DNA of 6,578 nucleotides from an uncultured Muribaculaceae bacterium (lineage in GTDB: Bacteria > Bacteroidota > Bacteroidia > Bacteroidales > Muribaculaceae). The notes below the pieces were generated by a model. That model did no database searches and was not told the origin of the DNA. It worked only from the letters and a program-made list of their open reading frames with translations. A program made the translations under genes and the position numbers. The stretch is taken from positions 1 through 6,578 of the forward strand of contig CAJUFH010000088.1 in the NCBI GenBank assembly GCA_910585755.1. The letters are read 5' to 3'. Shown piece after piece: positions 6,367 through 6,578 of this stretch. Position 1 is the first letter of the stretch; the number at the start of each line of letters is the position of its first letter.

Positions 6367-6578
6367 GGGCTGCGGCTCTTGCGCTTCCGGGTTGTTGTCT
6401 GAAGAGCGATAGCTGGCCGCCAGATAATCGGCGGCAATCGGGAAACGACCGTGCGTTCTGAAAAATGCCCAAGGATCCATAACTTTTTTTATCGCGAAGA
6501 TAGGGGTGCGGAGGCGCCCCGCGGATGCGATAATGCAACTCTTCCCCCAAAGCCGGGAGCCGGCCCTGTCGCGGACAG
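6367..6578. other. Unassigned right end, possible partial minus-strand coding
   Basis: No recognised gene. Two minus-strand frames are open from the window edge towards pulA. One has a TTG at 6550-6548 and stops at 6361-6359, overlapping the pulA stop region by 8 nt. The other has an ATG at 6480-6478 (MDPWAFFRTHGRF) and continues into the antisense of pulA. A third minus frame, open from the edge, stops at TAA 6491-6489. G+C is high, so open frames are weak evidence. A run of seven T at 6484-6490 has no good hairpin before it, so no convincing pulA terminator is seen. Small GC-rich dyads occur at 6416-6435, 6503-6520, 6552-6564 and 6566-6578. Confidence 0.35.

Noticed and set aside
4252..6480. 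742-codon open frame on the minus strand
   Set aside because: Its codons are in exact register with the antisense of pulA. In GC-rich genes the antisense stops (from Leu TTA/CTA and Ser TCA) are rare, so such frames arise by default. The translation is Arg/Val/Leu-rich with no recognisable domain.

Overview
The window reads as chromosomal DNA of a Gram-negative Bacteroidota, most likely a high-GC member of the order Bacteroidales. The strongest pointer is the fusion of LpxC with FabZ in one polypeptide, an arrangement typical of Bacteroidota and their relatives. The genes also lack Shine-Dalgarno sequences and have A-rich leaders, which fits that phylum. The genus cannot be fixed from the sequence alone.

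Layout. Positions 1-684 are AT-rich (about 36% G+C by hand count of 1-660, against roughly 60-68% in gene lines I counted) and hold no confident gene. They contain a possible decayed minus-strand reading frame (1-414) and a six-unit degenerate short-repeat array (411-467). A perfect 18-bp hairpin (685-726) follows and probably terminates the lipid A operon. Positions 752-4009 on the minus strand carry lpxD, lpxC-fabZ and lpxA, transcribed in that order with gaps of 42 and 18 nt. A 275-nt divergent intergenic region (4010-4284) holds two sizeable imperfect hairpins. On the plus strand, 4285-6366 encodes a secreted type I pullulanase (GH13 family, CBM48 plus catalytic barrel). The last 212 nt (6367-6578) cannot be assigned; several minus-strand frames are open there.

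How the genes work together. LpxA acylates UDP-GlcNAc, the LpxC domain deacetylates the product (the committed step of lipid A synthesis), and LpxD adds the second hydroxyacyl chain. The fused FabZ domain dehydrates 3-hydroxyacyl-ACP, the same pool that LpxA and LpxD draw on, so the operon sits at the branch between membrane phospholipid and lipid A synthesis. The pullulanase is divergently transcribed and has no evident link to lipid A; it probably debranches alpha-1,6-linked glucans in the cell envelope.

The four large genes are ordinary members of known families with their catalytic residues intact. I see no convincing new biological system. The parts that merit a second look are the AT-rich left end, the paired hairpins upstream of lpxD, and the unassigned right end.
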